Source: a bacterium (lineage in GTDB: Bacteria; JAMOTN01). Taken from it: a stretch of 28,121 nucleotides of DNA. The stretch covers positions 1 through 28,121 of the forward strand of contig JAMOTN010000051.1 of NCBI GenBank assembly GCA_027062325.1. The letters run 5' to 3'. Shown one piece after another: positions 15,070 through 23,519 of the stretch (position 1 is the first letter of the stretch; every line of letters starts with the position of its first letter). Position numbers and translations under genes: made by a program. The notes under the pieces are model-generated. The model made no database searches, was not told the origin of the DNA, and worked only from the letters and a program-made list of their open reading frames with translations.

Positions 15070-16476
15070 ATGGAAAAGGTATTTGTGGCAAATAGAGGTG
15101 AGATTGCAACCTCAATAATAAGAAGTGCCAAGAAAGCTGGTCTTAAAACAAAAGCTCTTTGGGTAAAAGGAGATCCATCTTTTCATAGACAAATAGCGGA
15201 TGAACTTGTCATAACAGAAAGTGCAAACGTTCTTCTAAATGCAAAAGCCATAGTTGAAGCTGCAGATGGATGCAATTACTTACATCCAGGATACGGATTT
15301 CTGGGGGAGAGTCATCTTCTCTATTATGAAGCAAAGTTGCGAGGAATAACTCCTTTTATGCCCGATGAAAATGTCATACTATTCGGCCTCAATAAACTCC
15401 TATTCTGGAAAGAACTTGAGAGGCAAAAGCTACCAGTACTGCCTTTCTTTGAAAAGGTCGTTCGATCAACAACAGAGTTAAAAGAGGCTGCAAATATCGT
15501 AGGTTTTCCGTTAGTCTTGAAAAGCAATATAGGATGCGGCGGAAAAGCAATTGCCATTGTTGAGAACGAAGAACAGCTATACGAAAAATTTCTAACTGTG
15601 CAACGTACATCTACCATTTTATTCGATAGTGGTGATATAGTTGTTCAAAAGTTTGCTAAAGGAGACGTCATATCAGTCGCAGTCCTTTCAGACGGAAATG
15701 ATCTATTTATCCTCCCTCCAACTAAATCAATTCTCTTTAGAAAATTCCAAAAATTGGCTACATCCACTGAAGTTTCCAGTTCTGTCGCTAGGAAAGTCGA
15801 AAAGCTTACTCGTTCAATCTTAGCTAATCACCGCTTTAAGGGAATAGTAGAGATTGAATTTATAGAGAGTGAAGGTGAACTATATCCAATAGAGTTAAAT
15901 CCACGCCTTCCTTCTGACTACCACATAATAAATGCTGCACTCCAAGATGACATAGTTTTTTGGGCTATCAAAGCTCACCTTGGTGAAAAAGTCAAGATAA
16001 ATACACGCAAAGAGAAAGAATGTGTATGGTTCAAAGTTTATGCAGAAGATGTATTGAACAACAACCAGCCGGTTCCCGATTTCATTGAGAAAGTCGTCGT
16101 ACCACACTTCAGAAATCTACGATGGTATCCAAGCGTTACATATCCTTCAAAACTTCCTATAAGTTTTGAAGCTTTAATAGGAGTAGCCGTAGCAGTAGAA
16201 GACACTATGGAGGCTGCTAAAGATAGCGCCATTCAAATTCTAAGTGAGATAATTGTAACCGGTGTTCCAACAAATAAAACTCTTATAAAGGCAGCTCTTA
16301 TGAACAAATCTCTTGAAGAAGTTATCAGTGAAATTGAAGAGCTTGAAATCTATGCAGCAATAGGATCAGCTTTACATGACTACTTCTCAATAAATGCTAC
16401 CAAACCTATTAACGTATCCCGTACAAACTGGAAAGATTTAAACAAATTCAAAGCCATGTTCATAAGCAGAATATAA
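15070..16476 (+). CDS. divergent biotin carboxylase-like ATP-grasp protein
   Basis: Biotin carboxylases use ATP and bicarbonate to carboxylate biotin on its carrier. The N-terminal domain is recognisable (VFVANRGEIATSIIRSAKKA, YLHPGYGFLGES), as are Lys109 and Lys151 at the usual ATP positions, Glu275, Asn277 and Arg279 in IELNPRL. Elsewhere the protein departs from the family: RRHQK is RKFQK (His lost), the following VEEAP is LATST, QVEHP after NxR is PSDYH (Gln to Pro, Glu to Asp), the RHxEIQV box is gone, and the Arg of the ECRxxAED box is Lys322. At 468 residues it is slightly longer than the usual 450. GAGGTG lies six bases before ATG 15070. Placed between carboxyltransferase and carrier, so it should still serve the complex, but bicarbonate chemistry may be altered. 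Confidence 0.78.
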   Translation: MEKVFVANRGEIATSIIRSAKKAGLKTKALWVKGDPSFHRQIADELVITESANVLLNAKAIVEAADGCNYLHPGYGFLGESHLLYYEAKLRGITPFMPDENVILFGLNKLLFWKELERQKLPVLPFFEKVVRSTTELKEAANIVGFPLVLKSNIGCGGKAIAIVENEEQLYEKFLTVQRTSTILFDSGDIVVQKFAKGDVISVAVLSDGNDLFILPPTKSILFRKFQKLATSTEVSSSVARKVEKLTRSILANHRFKGIVEIEFIESEGELYPIELNPRLPSDYHIINAALQDDIVFWAIKAHLGEKVKINTRKEKECVWFKVYAEDVLNNNQPVPDFIEKVVVPHFRNLRWYPSVTYPSKLPISFEALIGVAVAVEDTMEAAKDSAIQILSEIIVTGVPTNKTLIKAALMNKSLEEVISEIEELEIYAAIGSALHDYFSINATKPINVSRTNWKDLNKFKAMFISRI

Positions 16477-16491
16477 ACCGAGGTGGAGCAT

Positions 16492-16995
16492 ATGAAGTGG
16501 ATAATTGGAGTTGGAGACAAAAATATAGAGGTCGAACTCATTTCTAAACAGCGAGCTTCCTTTATCTTTAGGGTGGGTGACAGAGAAATAAAAGTGGAAC
16601 TCCCAGACAACTTAAAGCGCTCAAATGAACTTCTGATAGACGGTAAACTTGTAAACCTCAAGTATCTCTACAATTTTCACAACGAACTAGCAAAAGTTTT
16701 AGTCAAAGACCTAGCAATCCCTGTCAAAATTTCCAAACCAACAATTGAACGCCCAAAAGTGGAGGAAAAAGACATATCAAAAGCTGTAGTTAAAACTGAA
16801 CTTGCAGGCAAAGTGTTGAAAATCTTAAAGGACGAGGGTGAAAAAGTCAAAAAAGGCGAAGTAGTGATAATATTCGAGTCTATGAAGATGGAAAACGAGA
16901 TAACTTCTCCTATTGATGGTGTTGTAACAAGTATAAACGTCGAGGAAGGAGATAGTGTTTTAGCAGGTTATAATCTATTCGTAGTTGAAAAGTGA
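16492..16995 (+). CDS. biotin carboxyl carrier protein (biotin/lipoyl attachment domain)
   Basis: Carries the biotin that shuttles CO2 between the carboxylase and carboxyltransferase. The C-terminal biotinyl domain has the ESMKMENEITSP motif with the biotinylated Lys132 and ends in GDSVLAGYNLFVVEK. The N-terminal half (about 85 residues) is a beta-rich domain (for example FIFRVGDREIKVELP), followed by a linker with Pro, Lys and Glu. The linker is not the Ala/Pro-rich type of AccB. The frame opens at GTG 16483, but ATG 16492 is chosen because GAGG lies eight bases upstream. It starts 15 bases after the carboxylase-like gene. A biotin-protein ligase must be encoded elsewhere. Confidence 0.9.
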   Translation: MKWIIGVGDKNIEVELISKQRASFIFRVGDREIKVELPDNLKRSNELLIDGKLVNLKYLYNFHNELAKVLVKDLAIPVKISKPTIERPKVEEKDISKAVVKTELAGKVLKILKDEGEKVKKGEVVIIFESMKMENEITSPIDGVVTSINVEEGDSVLAGYNLFVVEK

Positions 16996-17007
16996 TAATC
17001 GAAAACC

Positions 17008-18765
17008 ATGAAGTTCGTAGGAACCGTAAAAAAAGTTATCTACTCATCACCCACTTTTTCAGTCTTTGTCGTATCAAAGGGAATGGAGAATATTATCGTA
17101 ACGTCAGATATTCCAGTTGAAGTGGGAGAAACTTTTGAATTCGAAGGTGACTTTACAACTCATCCTCGCTACGGTCTTCAATTCAAATCCATTAAAACGC
17201 TACCAGTAGACGGTTTAGAAGCATCAATTTTCTCAATTAAAGGGATAAGCTCCTCAACCTGGAAAAAACTCAAGCAGAGCTATGGATGGAAGCTTAACAA
17301 CGTTCTACGTCACGATCCATATCGCATAGCATTCGAGATAAAAGGAGTTGGTTTTAAAAAAGCAGATACCATAGCTCAAGGTTTAGGCATATCAAAAGAG
17401 CAGCGCAATTCTGCAGCAACACGTTGGGTACTAGAGTCGTACTTTGAAAATGGTCATACTGCTATGCCTCTTGAAGAATTTTATTTTGAACTTGAAAAAT
17501 TGAACGCTTCACCAGTTGCAGATGAAACTGTAATAGTTGGCAATCTGATCACCACTAAGCAGATGTTTGAAATCGAAAAGCAATTAGCAGAAAAGCTCCT
17601 TTCCTTATCAAACTCAATTGGCTGGTGGAATTCTCCAGATTTTCTCGAGCGCTTAAAAAATTTTCCAAAAACAGAAGAATTCTCCTTTACTTCAGATCAA
17701 CTCGCAGCATTTTCGTGCTTGGCATATCCCGTATCGATCCTTACAGGAGGTCCCGGAACTGGCAAAACTACTCTTCTAAAATTCTTCGTAAAATTCTTAA
17801 AATCTGAAGGACTAAGTGTAGTGATAGCTGCGCCCACTGGTAAAGCTGCCCGGCGTCTTGAAGAAGTAACAGGAGCTAAAGCTTTTACTATTCACAAGCT
17901 ACTCCTACAACTTACTCCAAATGCAGCCGATGTACTGATCATCGATGAAACTTCTATGCTGTCTGTGGATCTGGCACTAAAACTTCTCTCTTCTTTAAAT
18001 CCACCAGTTCAAATCATATTTGTTGGTGATCCAGATCAACTTCCCTCAATCGAACCAGGAAACTTCCTAGAAGATCTAATCAACTCAAGATGTTTTGTAC
18101 ACTGGCACCTCACCTCTAAACACCGTTTTAGAACATCAGGTATAGCTTTAGCTGCTGAAAAAGTCCTTGAAGGTAAGTGGCCAAGTGGCGTGGAATTCAT
18201 CCCATCAACTACCGACACCATTTTTTCCACTCTTTCAAAGTTTGATAATTCATGGCAGCTCTTAGTCCCCATGAAGCGTGGTAAAGTTGGAACTTCTCGG
18301 ATAAACGCCTTCATGCAAAAGCGCTTCGCATCTTCTGTAAGGAACTTTGGGGGTATAAGGCTTGGAGTTGGCGACAGAATTATATGGACTAAAAACGATT
18401 ATACTCTTATGCTCTTAAACGGCCAGGTTGGAAAAGTCACTTCCATAACACCTCTCAAGTTTAAATTTGAAGATGAAAATTCGCCTCGTTCGATACCCCA
18501 TGAGAAACTTTTCATGCTGGACCTTGCATGGGCAATATCCATTCACAAATCACAGGGTAGCCAATTTGAAAAAGTTTTGATTCCTGTATTCACTGAGCAT
18601 TACATAATGCTGTCTCGCCGCCTAATATACACAGCACTTACTCGCGCTGAAAAAGAGTGCATATTTATAGGTCAAAAGAGAGCCCTTATGATGGGGATCA
18701 ACAAAAAAGATCAATTAAAGCGAAACACTTTGTTAGTAAATTTTTTAAAAAAACTGCACACTTGA
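17008..18765 (+). CDS. recD2: RecD2-like 5'-3' DNA helicase (superfamily 1B)
   Basis: ATP-driven DNA helicase of the RecD2/TraA type, expected in DNA repair in organisms where it is not part of RecBCD. Residues 1-60 resemble the RecD2 N-terminal OB-like domain, and 70-130 contain helix-hairpin-helix-like segments (IKGISSSTW, IKGVGFKKAD). The motor has Walker A GGPGTGKTT at 247-255, Walker B IIDETSM at 311-317, GDPDQLPS at 340-347, the late HKSQGSQF motif and YTALTRAE near the C-terminus. At 585 residues it is shorter than the common 700-800, mainly in the N-terminal region and the accessory domains. It lies 12 bases after the biotin carrier gene with no evident Shine-Dalgarno site, so translation may depend on coupling. 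It looks like a passenger in the carboxylase operon. Confidence 0.85.
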   Translation: MKFVGTVKKVIYSSPTFSVFVVSKGMENIIVTSDIPVEVGETFEFEGDFTTHPRYGLQFKSIKTLPVDGLEASIFSIKGISSSTWKKLKQSYGWKLNNVLRHDPYRIAFEIKGVGFKKADTIAQGLGISKEQRNSAATRWVLESYFENGHTAMPLEEFYFELEKLNASPVADETVIVGNLITTKQMFEIEKQLAEKLLSLSNSIGWWNSPDFLERLKNFPKTEEFSFTSDQLAAFSCLAYPVSILTGGPGTGKTTLLKFFVKFLKSEGLSVVIAAPTGKAARRLEEVTGAKAFTIHKLLLQLTPNAADVLIIDETSMLSVDLALKLLSSLNPPVQIIFVGDPDQLPSIEPGNFLEDLINSRCFVHWHLTSKHRFRTSGIALAAEKVLEGKWPSGVEFIPSTTDTIFSTLSKFDNSWQLLVPMKRGKVGTSRINAFMQKRFASSVRNFGGIRLGVGDRIIWTKNDYTLMLLNGQVGKVTSITPLKFKFEDENSPRSIPHEKLFMLDLAWAISIHKSQGSQFEKVLIPVFTEHYIMLSRRLIYTALTRAEKECIFIGQKRALMMGINKKDQLKRNTLLVNFLKKLHT

Positions 18766-18783
18766 TAAAATTTGTCAACAGGT

Positions 18784-20346
18784 ATGTTAAAAGAAAAAAT
18801 ATATCTTTCATATGCAAAGCTAATTGGTTTCTTATCTTTCCTTACTCAAATTTTCATAGTTAAAGCAATTTCTTCATTAGTTGATGAATTTTTCTCCTTT
18901 TTAGCAGTAGCTTTGATAGTTAGCTTTGAAATCATTGGTATTCTCATAGCAAAAAAGCTAAAACTTTCACCTAAAGTAATAAAATTATTCCTACTAACTT
19001 TCCCTCTTCAAGTTGCTACTGCTGTTTGGCTCTATCCATCAGTATGCATTGTTAAAAGCTTATACAAACAATTTTTATTTATAGCTCCATTCATGCCAAC
19101 ATTCATACTATCAGGTCTTGTAATGCTAAACTTCAAAATTTTCATAGAAGAAACCAAAGGTAGCTTTCTGGCTTTTTTGTGCTACTTTTTTATTAGTAAA
19201 AAAATTGGACTGTGGGGAATTTTATTTCTTGCTTCAATAGTCGCTATAATCTCCACTTTTCACAAGCCACACAAAAAAAATCCAGTCTTTAAAATATTCA
19301 CTACCATTGGAATCACCTTAATCATTCTCATTTCACCTTTGCTATCGGCAAAGCTCTGGTTACACAAGTTAAATCTTACAAAATCTCAATCACGTATAGC
19401 TATTTGCACAAATGATATGGTAAAAGCAGAAAACACCATATACATAAATGGTAAACCCATAAACTGTGCGATCAAACCTCTAGAATACAACATTCTAAAT
19501 TCCAAGATATCCTCCATTGATCCCATCGAAAAGTTGACAATTGCTGTCCCACCAAACAAACTAAAAGCATTTGAAACATTGGGATTCAAGACAAAAAATA
19601 TTTATAACGCAAATAAAGTCTATAAACGTTATCCTGTAACTTCTCTTGAAACGCTCGGTCTACTTTTTAAAAAAGACGTGCTATTTTCATTCTATGGAGA
19701 CATCATTGAATTAAAAAAACTAAAAAAATATCTTGACATAAACATTCCTTCTTTTTCTTTGCCACCTTTAACTTTTGAAAAACACTTTGACTTAAAAACT
19801 TTAGTAAAATTTCTTGTAAACTATGCAAACTCAAGTATCATTGACATTGGAGTAAATCCTCTTAAATTTAAACATGCAATAAAAATATTGCTTTATGTTA
19901 TTGCAGCATCATTCACCCTTTTTCTTCTAATCCATTATCTTAACGACGCAGTCACACTAATAAAACTCTTTCTCATATCTTTTACTGGATTTTCCCTTCA
20001 AATAATCTCAACTCTTATATCTTCACTGCTATTTAAAAGCTTCCCATTACAACTTGCGGCGGCAACATCCATGGCCTTCTGTGGCATTATTATGAAATAT
20101 TCTAAGCGCCAAAGCTGGTTACTCAACTCCATAATACTGACAACTACAATTGTATCTCCCATTCACTTAATAGTTCTTTTCACATATTCAAAGCTATCTT
20201 ACATCATGGAAAAACTCGAAAAAAGCATGGGGTCCGCAAATACTCCAAATTCTAAAACCCCTATCTCTACCATAGCAGTCCCTTTAATATGCGACTTATT
20301 TGGAATAGTTGTAGCAGCTTTAATCCTAAACTTACTGAGAATATAA
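18784..20346 (+). CDS. polytopic membrane protein resembling a degenerate fused spermidine synthase
   Basis: A 520-residue protein with about seven membrane helices in the first 190 residues, a soluble domain at about 195-365 and about five more helices to the end. The layout and several motifs recall bacterial membrane proteins fused to a spermidine-synthase domain: an N-terminal GFLSFLTQ (Gln22) followed by VDE at 33-35, a soluble TIYINGKP with Glu234 after it, and TGFSLQ at 401-406 opening the last helix bundle. The S-adenosyl-binding Gly-rich strand expected after EKLTIAV is replaced by PPNK, and the acidic ELDP motif is not seen, so a working aminopropyltransferase is unlikely. This is inference; the family is not certain. 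ATG 18784 is chosen over an in-frame TTG at 18772; the ribosome-binding site is weak. Strongly pyrimidine-biased coding strand, unlike the enzymes upstream. Confidence 0.4.
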   Translation: MLKEKIYLSYAKLIGFLSFLTQIFIVKAISSLVDEFFSFLAVALIVSFEIIGILIAKKLKLSPKVIKLFLLTFPLQVATAVWLYPSVCIVKSLYKQFLFIAPFMPTFILSGLVMLNFKIFIEETKGSFLAFLCYFFISKKIGLWGILFLASIVAIISTFHKPHKKNPVFKIFTTIGITLIILISPLLSAKLWLHKLNLTKSQSRIAICTNDMVKAENTIYINGKPINCAIKPLEYNILNSKISSIDPIEKLTIAVPPNKLKAFETLGFKTKNIYNANKVYKRYPVTSLETLGLLFKKDVLFSFYGDIIELKKLKKYLDINIPSFSLPPLTFEKHFDLKTLVKFLVNYANSSIIDIGVNPLKFKHAIKILLYVIAASFTLFLLIHYLNDAVTLIKLFLISFTGFSLQIISTLISSLLFKSFPLQLAAATSMAFCGIIMKYSKRQSWLLNSIILTTTIVSPIHLIVLFTYSKLSYIMEKLEKSMGSANTPNSKTPISTIAVPLICDLFGIVVAALILNLLRI

Positions 20347-20361
20347 CTACCTCTCTAACTT

Positions 20362-21036
20362 CTATTCTCTAACCCCAGTTTGAGATTTGTCATTTCCCTC
20401 AAGTATTATCTGAATCGAATCTCCACCACCGGGCAACTTTATATTCCTAACCTTCACTATCTTCAACTTTCCAGATCTACGTTTGGCTGCGATAAACAAC
20501 TGCTTGAAGTAATCGTATAAATCCGAGTAGCGTTTTTTTCCCAACCTCGATAGTAATGGCTTCTTATAACGCTCAAGAAGAACTAGTATCCCCTTCAACT
20601 CCTCCAACTTGAAAAGTTTAGCCGGGTCATCACTCCTCTCTGCTACACTTTTTAAATCCGAAAAGTTACTCACCATCTCCTCATAAGTAGGTATTTCTTT
20701 CATAAAAGTTGTTATTCCTACTTTTTTACACAAGCCCGCTATAAACTTAGCATCTCTCTTATTTATCTGCTTCCAAACACCCTGCCAAGCATCCAACCAA
20801 CCTTCTGAACCAAGCACCGGCCCTTTCTTTTTTCTCACCTTCTTGACAGGTTTCTTTTTAGATTTTACCTCAGTACTTGCCGGTATAGTAATAGTTATGA
20901 CTATTCCATTATCCGCATTTATTTTTTCCGGAATTGGCATCTCCACATCCAGCGCAAAAGCACTACGTAACAACAATAATATCCCCAGCAGGACCAGAGA
21001 GCCACTCAACACCTTTTTCTCCCACATACACATCAT
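20362..21036 (-). CDS. hypothetical secreted protein with a Lys-rich linker
   Basis: Not recognised. An N-terminal signal peptide (basic start, LSGSLVLLGILLLL core, cleavage plausible after SAFA) is followed by a short beta-like segment (IVITITIP), a very basic linker (KSKKKPVKKVRKKKG) and an alpha-helical domain of about 130 residues with a GSEGWLDAWQ start, ending in a beta-like segment and a charged tail. Three starts are possible: ATG 21036, ATG 21027, or GTG 21015, the last with GGGAG six bases upstream but without the basic residues of the signal. All lie inside the end of the peptidase gene, so the overlap is 53-74 bases. Last gene of the operon read leftward from 28096. The basic linker might contact nucleic acid or anionic cell-wall polymer; this is a guess. 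Confidence 0.65.
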   Translation of the reverse strand: MMCMWEKKVLSGSLVLLGILLLLRSAFALDVEMPIPEKINADNGIVITITIPASTEVKSKKKPVKKVRKKKGPVLGSEGWLDAWQGVWKQINKRDAKFIAGLCKKVGITTFMKEIPTYEEMVSNFSDLKSVAERSDDPAKLFKLEELKGILVLLERYKKPLLSRLGKKRYSDLYDYFKQLFIAAKRRSGKLKIVKVRNIKLPGGGDSIQIILEGNDKSQTGVRE

Positions 21037-22000
21037 CTTCTAATCTCACTCCACCTTTTCCTTCAATGTATATGCCCGGCTCTATAGTGAAAGTTACTCC
21101 AACATCCAAAGAATCCTCTGAGCCTGGCGACACTGCCGGCATTTCATGTACCTCAATCCCTATACCATGTCCTAATCCGTGAATAAACTTACCACCATAC
21201 CCAGCATTTTCTATGAAAGAACGTGCTACTTCATCAATTTTTCTTGCCTTTACTCCTGCTCTTACCTTTTCAAAAGCCTCATTTTTAGCCTTTAAAACAG
21301 TCTCATATATTTTATCGAACCCATCAGGTACCTTTTTTAAAAAAATGGTACGCGTTATGTCCGAACAGTAACCGTTGTATTTGAAACCGAAATCTATAAG
21401 AAGTATTCCTTCTTCAATTAGCTTCCTAGAAGTTTTGTAGTGTGGCACGCTAGAGCCTGCCCCAGTTGCAACAATAGGATAGAAAGAAAAATCTTCCGCC
21501 CCTAATTCAAGTCCTTTAGCATACATGTATCCAACAAGTTCTAATTCCGTCATACCCACTCTAACAACATTCAAAAGCTCTTCAAATACACGCTCAGCTA
21601 TTTGACAAGCTTTTTTCATATTTTCCACTTCATACTTATCTTTATTAACTCTAAGCCTTGCCACCTTTTTCGCTACTCTAATAAGTTCAAAAGAAGCACT
21701 CAATCCTTCCCACTCAGCAACATTCAAACCTACTTCATCCACAAATAAATCTTTTTCATCTAAATTTTTCTTCAACCATTCAATATTAAACCCATCCACC
21801 ACGTTTATAAAATCAACCTTTTGTTTTGCCTCTTCCAAGTACAGCTTGTTCGTTAATAAATAAAATTCTTTCCCATCAAATAACAACCATCCTTCGCCCG
21901 AAAATCCTGTAAAGTAAAAAACATTAGGCCCTGTAATCAAAATTTGGCTTTTCCCAAGCAAGTTCAAAAGTCTCTCTAATCTCATCCGATATGGCTTCAT
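20963..22000 (-). CDS. Xaa-Pro aminopeptidase / dipeptidase (M24 family)
   Basis: Cytoplasmic metallopeptidase that cleaves X-Pro bonds, clearing proline peptides left by other peptidases. It has the creatinase-type N-terminal domain (residues 1-120) and the pita-bread catalytic domain with all five metal ligands: Asp203 and Asp214 in LIDFGFKYNGYCSDITRT, His278 in HGLGHGIG, Glu307 in TIEPGIY and Glu321 in VRLEDDV. The 345-residue length is normal for short M24B enzymes. ATG 22000 is preferred over TTG 22006 because GGGAGG lies nine bases upstream; ATG 21985 has no such site. This start makes a 77-base overlap with hutH. It is between hutH and a secreted unknown in an amino-acid catabolism operon. 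PepP and PepQ types cannot be told apart here. Confidence 0.92.
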   Translation of the reverse strand: MKPYRMRLERLLNLLGKSQILITGPNVFYFTGFSGEGWLLFDGKEFYLLTNKLYLEEAKQKVDFINVVDGFNIEWLKKNLDEKDLFVDEVGLNVAEWEGLSASFELIRVAKKVARLRVNKDKYEVENMKKACQIAERVFEELLNVVRVGMTELELVGYMYAKGLELGAEDFSFYPIVATGAGSSVPHYKTSRKLIEEGILLIDFGFKYNGYCSDITRTIFLKKVPDGFDKIYETVLKAKNEAFEKVRAGVKARKIDEVARSFIENAGYGGKFIHGLGHGIGIEVHEMPAVSPGSEDSLDVGVTFTIEPGIYIEGKGGVRLEDDVYVGEKGVEWLSGPAGDIIVVT

Positions 22001-23504
22001 CCTCAACTACCTCCCTCACAAGTCCAACAATCTCTGGAATGGAATCAAACACATGTTCAATCCATTCCCTAACTTCAAAATCTGTCTCCACAACCTCAAA
22101 CTCCAAAACTTCTGCCAGTTTCAAAGCAAAATCTGATGGTCTAAGCCCTTCTCTCTTCCTCAAAAATACAGCCTGCAAAGCCGTGGCTATCTCCATTGCT
22201 GAGACATATATCGAGTTTTTAACAACCTCATAGTAATTCCATGCTGAAGCATTCGCCATACTAACGTGATCCTCTTGCCCTGCAGAGGTAGGAATTGTAT
22301 CTACCACCGCTGGATGTGATAAGACTTTATTCTGAGCAACTAGGCTTGCGGCCGCATATTGAACAATCATGAAACCAGAATTCAGCCCACTCTTTGGAGC
22401 AAGAAAAGCACTCAAACCTCTGTTTTTGGCAGGATCAAGAAGCAGGTACATACGTCTTTCAGCTATACTTGCAAGCTCAGAGGCTGCTAATTTTAAACCC
22501 TCTGCTGCAAATCCAATAGGTTCTGCATGGAAGTTTCCACCTGATATAGCATCGTCCTCAAATATTATTGGATTATCCGTAACCGAGTCCATTTCATTTT
22601 CTAATATCTTTTTCTGAAGCAGCATCTGATCTAAACTTGCACCAGCCACAATAGGTGAACAACGCATTGAATATGGATCCTGTACATAAGGTGACACAGC
22701 AAGCTTTATAATCTGATCACTTCCATTCAAAAGCACCCGTAATAACCTTGCCCACTCAAGTTGTCCACTCTGTTTTCTAACAGCTAAAACCCTATCCTCT
22801 AAAGCTTTGATATGCCCTCTCATTGCCTCAAATGATAAGGCATTCCCCACCGCACTTAACAAAACTAGGAGAGAATGAAGCAAGTAGGTATAACTAGCTA
22901 TAGCAGTAGTAAAACTTGTTCCGTTTATCAAAGCAAGTCCTTCTTTAGCCTCAAGCCTTTTGGAACGTAGGCCAAACTTTTTTAAAGCAACTGCTGCATC
23001 CTCTATCCTACCATCAGGATACATGACTTTCCCTTCACCCAAAAGCAACATAGCCATAGCAGCAAGTGGAGCGAGATCCCCACTTGCTCCAACACTTCCC
23101 CATTTTGGTATAGCAGGAACAAGCCCTGTATCAAGAAGATCTCTTAGAAACTCAAGAGTAGCAAGTGAGACTCCCGAAAATCCTTTCGATAGAGTGTGCA
23201 ATCTTATTATAGTTGCCAATTTAGCTATAGGATACGGAGTATATTCACCTACACCAACATCGTGACTTCTTATCAAATTTTCTTGAAGCAATGCTGTCTC
23301 TTCAGACAAAATTTTCACTTTAGCTAACTCTCCAAATCCTGTGTTGACTCCATAAACACTTTTTTCCGAGCCAGCAAGCAACTGGCAATTATTGTAGGAC
23401 TTCTCAACTTTTTCAAGACACGATGGAGATATCTTAAACTCAACATCTTTTATAGCCATCTTAGCATCCCTCATAGAAAATCCCTCTTTCCCAACAACAA
23501 ACAT
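21924..23504 (-). CDS. hutH: histidine ammonia-lyase
   Basis: Removes ammonia from histidine to give urocanate, the first step of histidine breakdown. The self-forming MIO cofactor comes from Ala140-Ser141-Gly142 in GSVGASGDLAPLA. YGVNTGFG at 51-58, QDPYSMRC at 275-282, GNFH at 323-326 and GQEDHVSM at 409-416 are active-site blocks of the family. His81 in LIRSHDVG matches the imidazole-binding His of histidine-specific members, favouring histidine over tyrosine or phenylalanine. Length 526 is slightly above the usual 505-510; the extra C-terminal residues lie in the overlap with the peptidase gene. ATG 23504 follows a GGGAGGG site by about seven bases. No hutU, hutI or formiminotransferase is in the window, so the later steps are encoded elsewhere or urocanate has another fate. 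Confidence 0.95.
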   Translation of the reverse strand: MFVVGKEGFSMRDAKMAIKDVEFKISPSCLEKVEKSYNNCQLLAGSEKSVYGVNTGFGELAKVKILSEETALLQENLIRSHDVGVGEYTPYPIAKLATIIRLHTLSKGFSGVSLATLEFLRDLLDTGLVPAIPKWGSVGASGDLAPLAAMAMLLLGEGKVMYPDGRIEDAAVALKKFGLRSKRLEAKEGLALINGTSFTTAIASYTYLLHSLLVLLSAVGNALSFEAMRGHIKALEDRVLAVRKQSGQLEWARLLRVLLNGSDQIIKLAVSPYVQDPYSMRCSPIVAGASLDQMLLQKKILENEMDSVTDNPIIFEDDAISGGNFHAEPIGFAAEGLKLAASELASIAERRMYLLLDPAKNRGLSAFLAPKSGLNSGFMIVQYAAASLVAQNKVLSHPAVVDTIPTSAGQEDHVSMANASAWNYYEVVKNSIYVSAMEIATALQAVFLRKREGLRPSDFALKLAEVLEFEVVETDFEVREWIEHVFDSIPEIVGLVREVVEDEAISDEIRETFELAWEKPNFDYRA

Positions 23505-23519
23505 AATCTTCCCTCCCTA

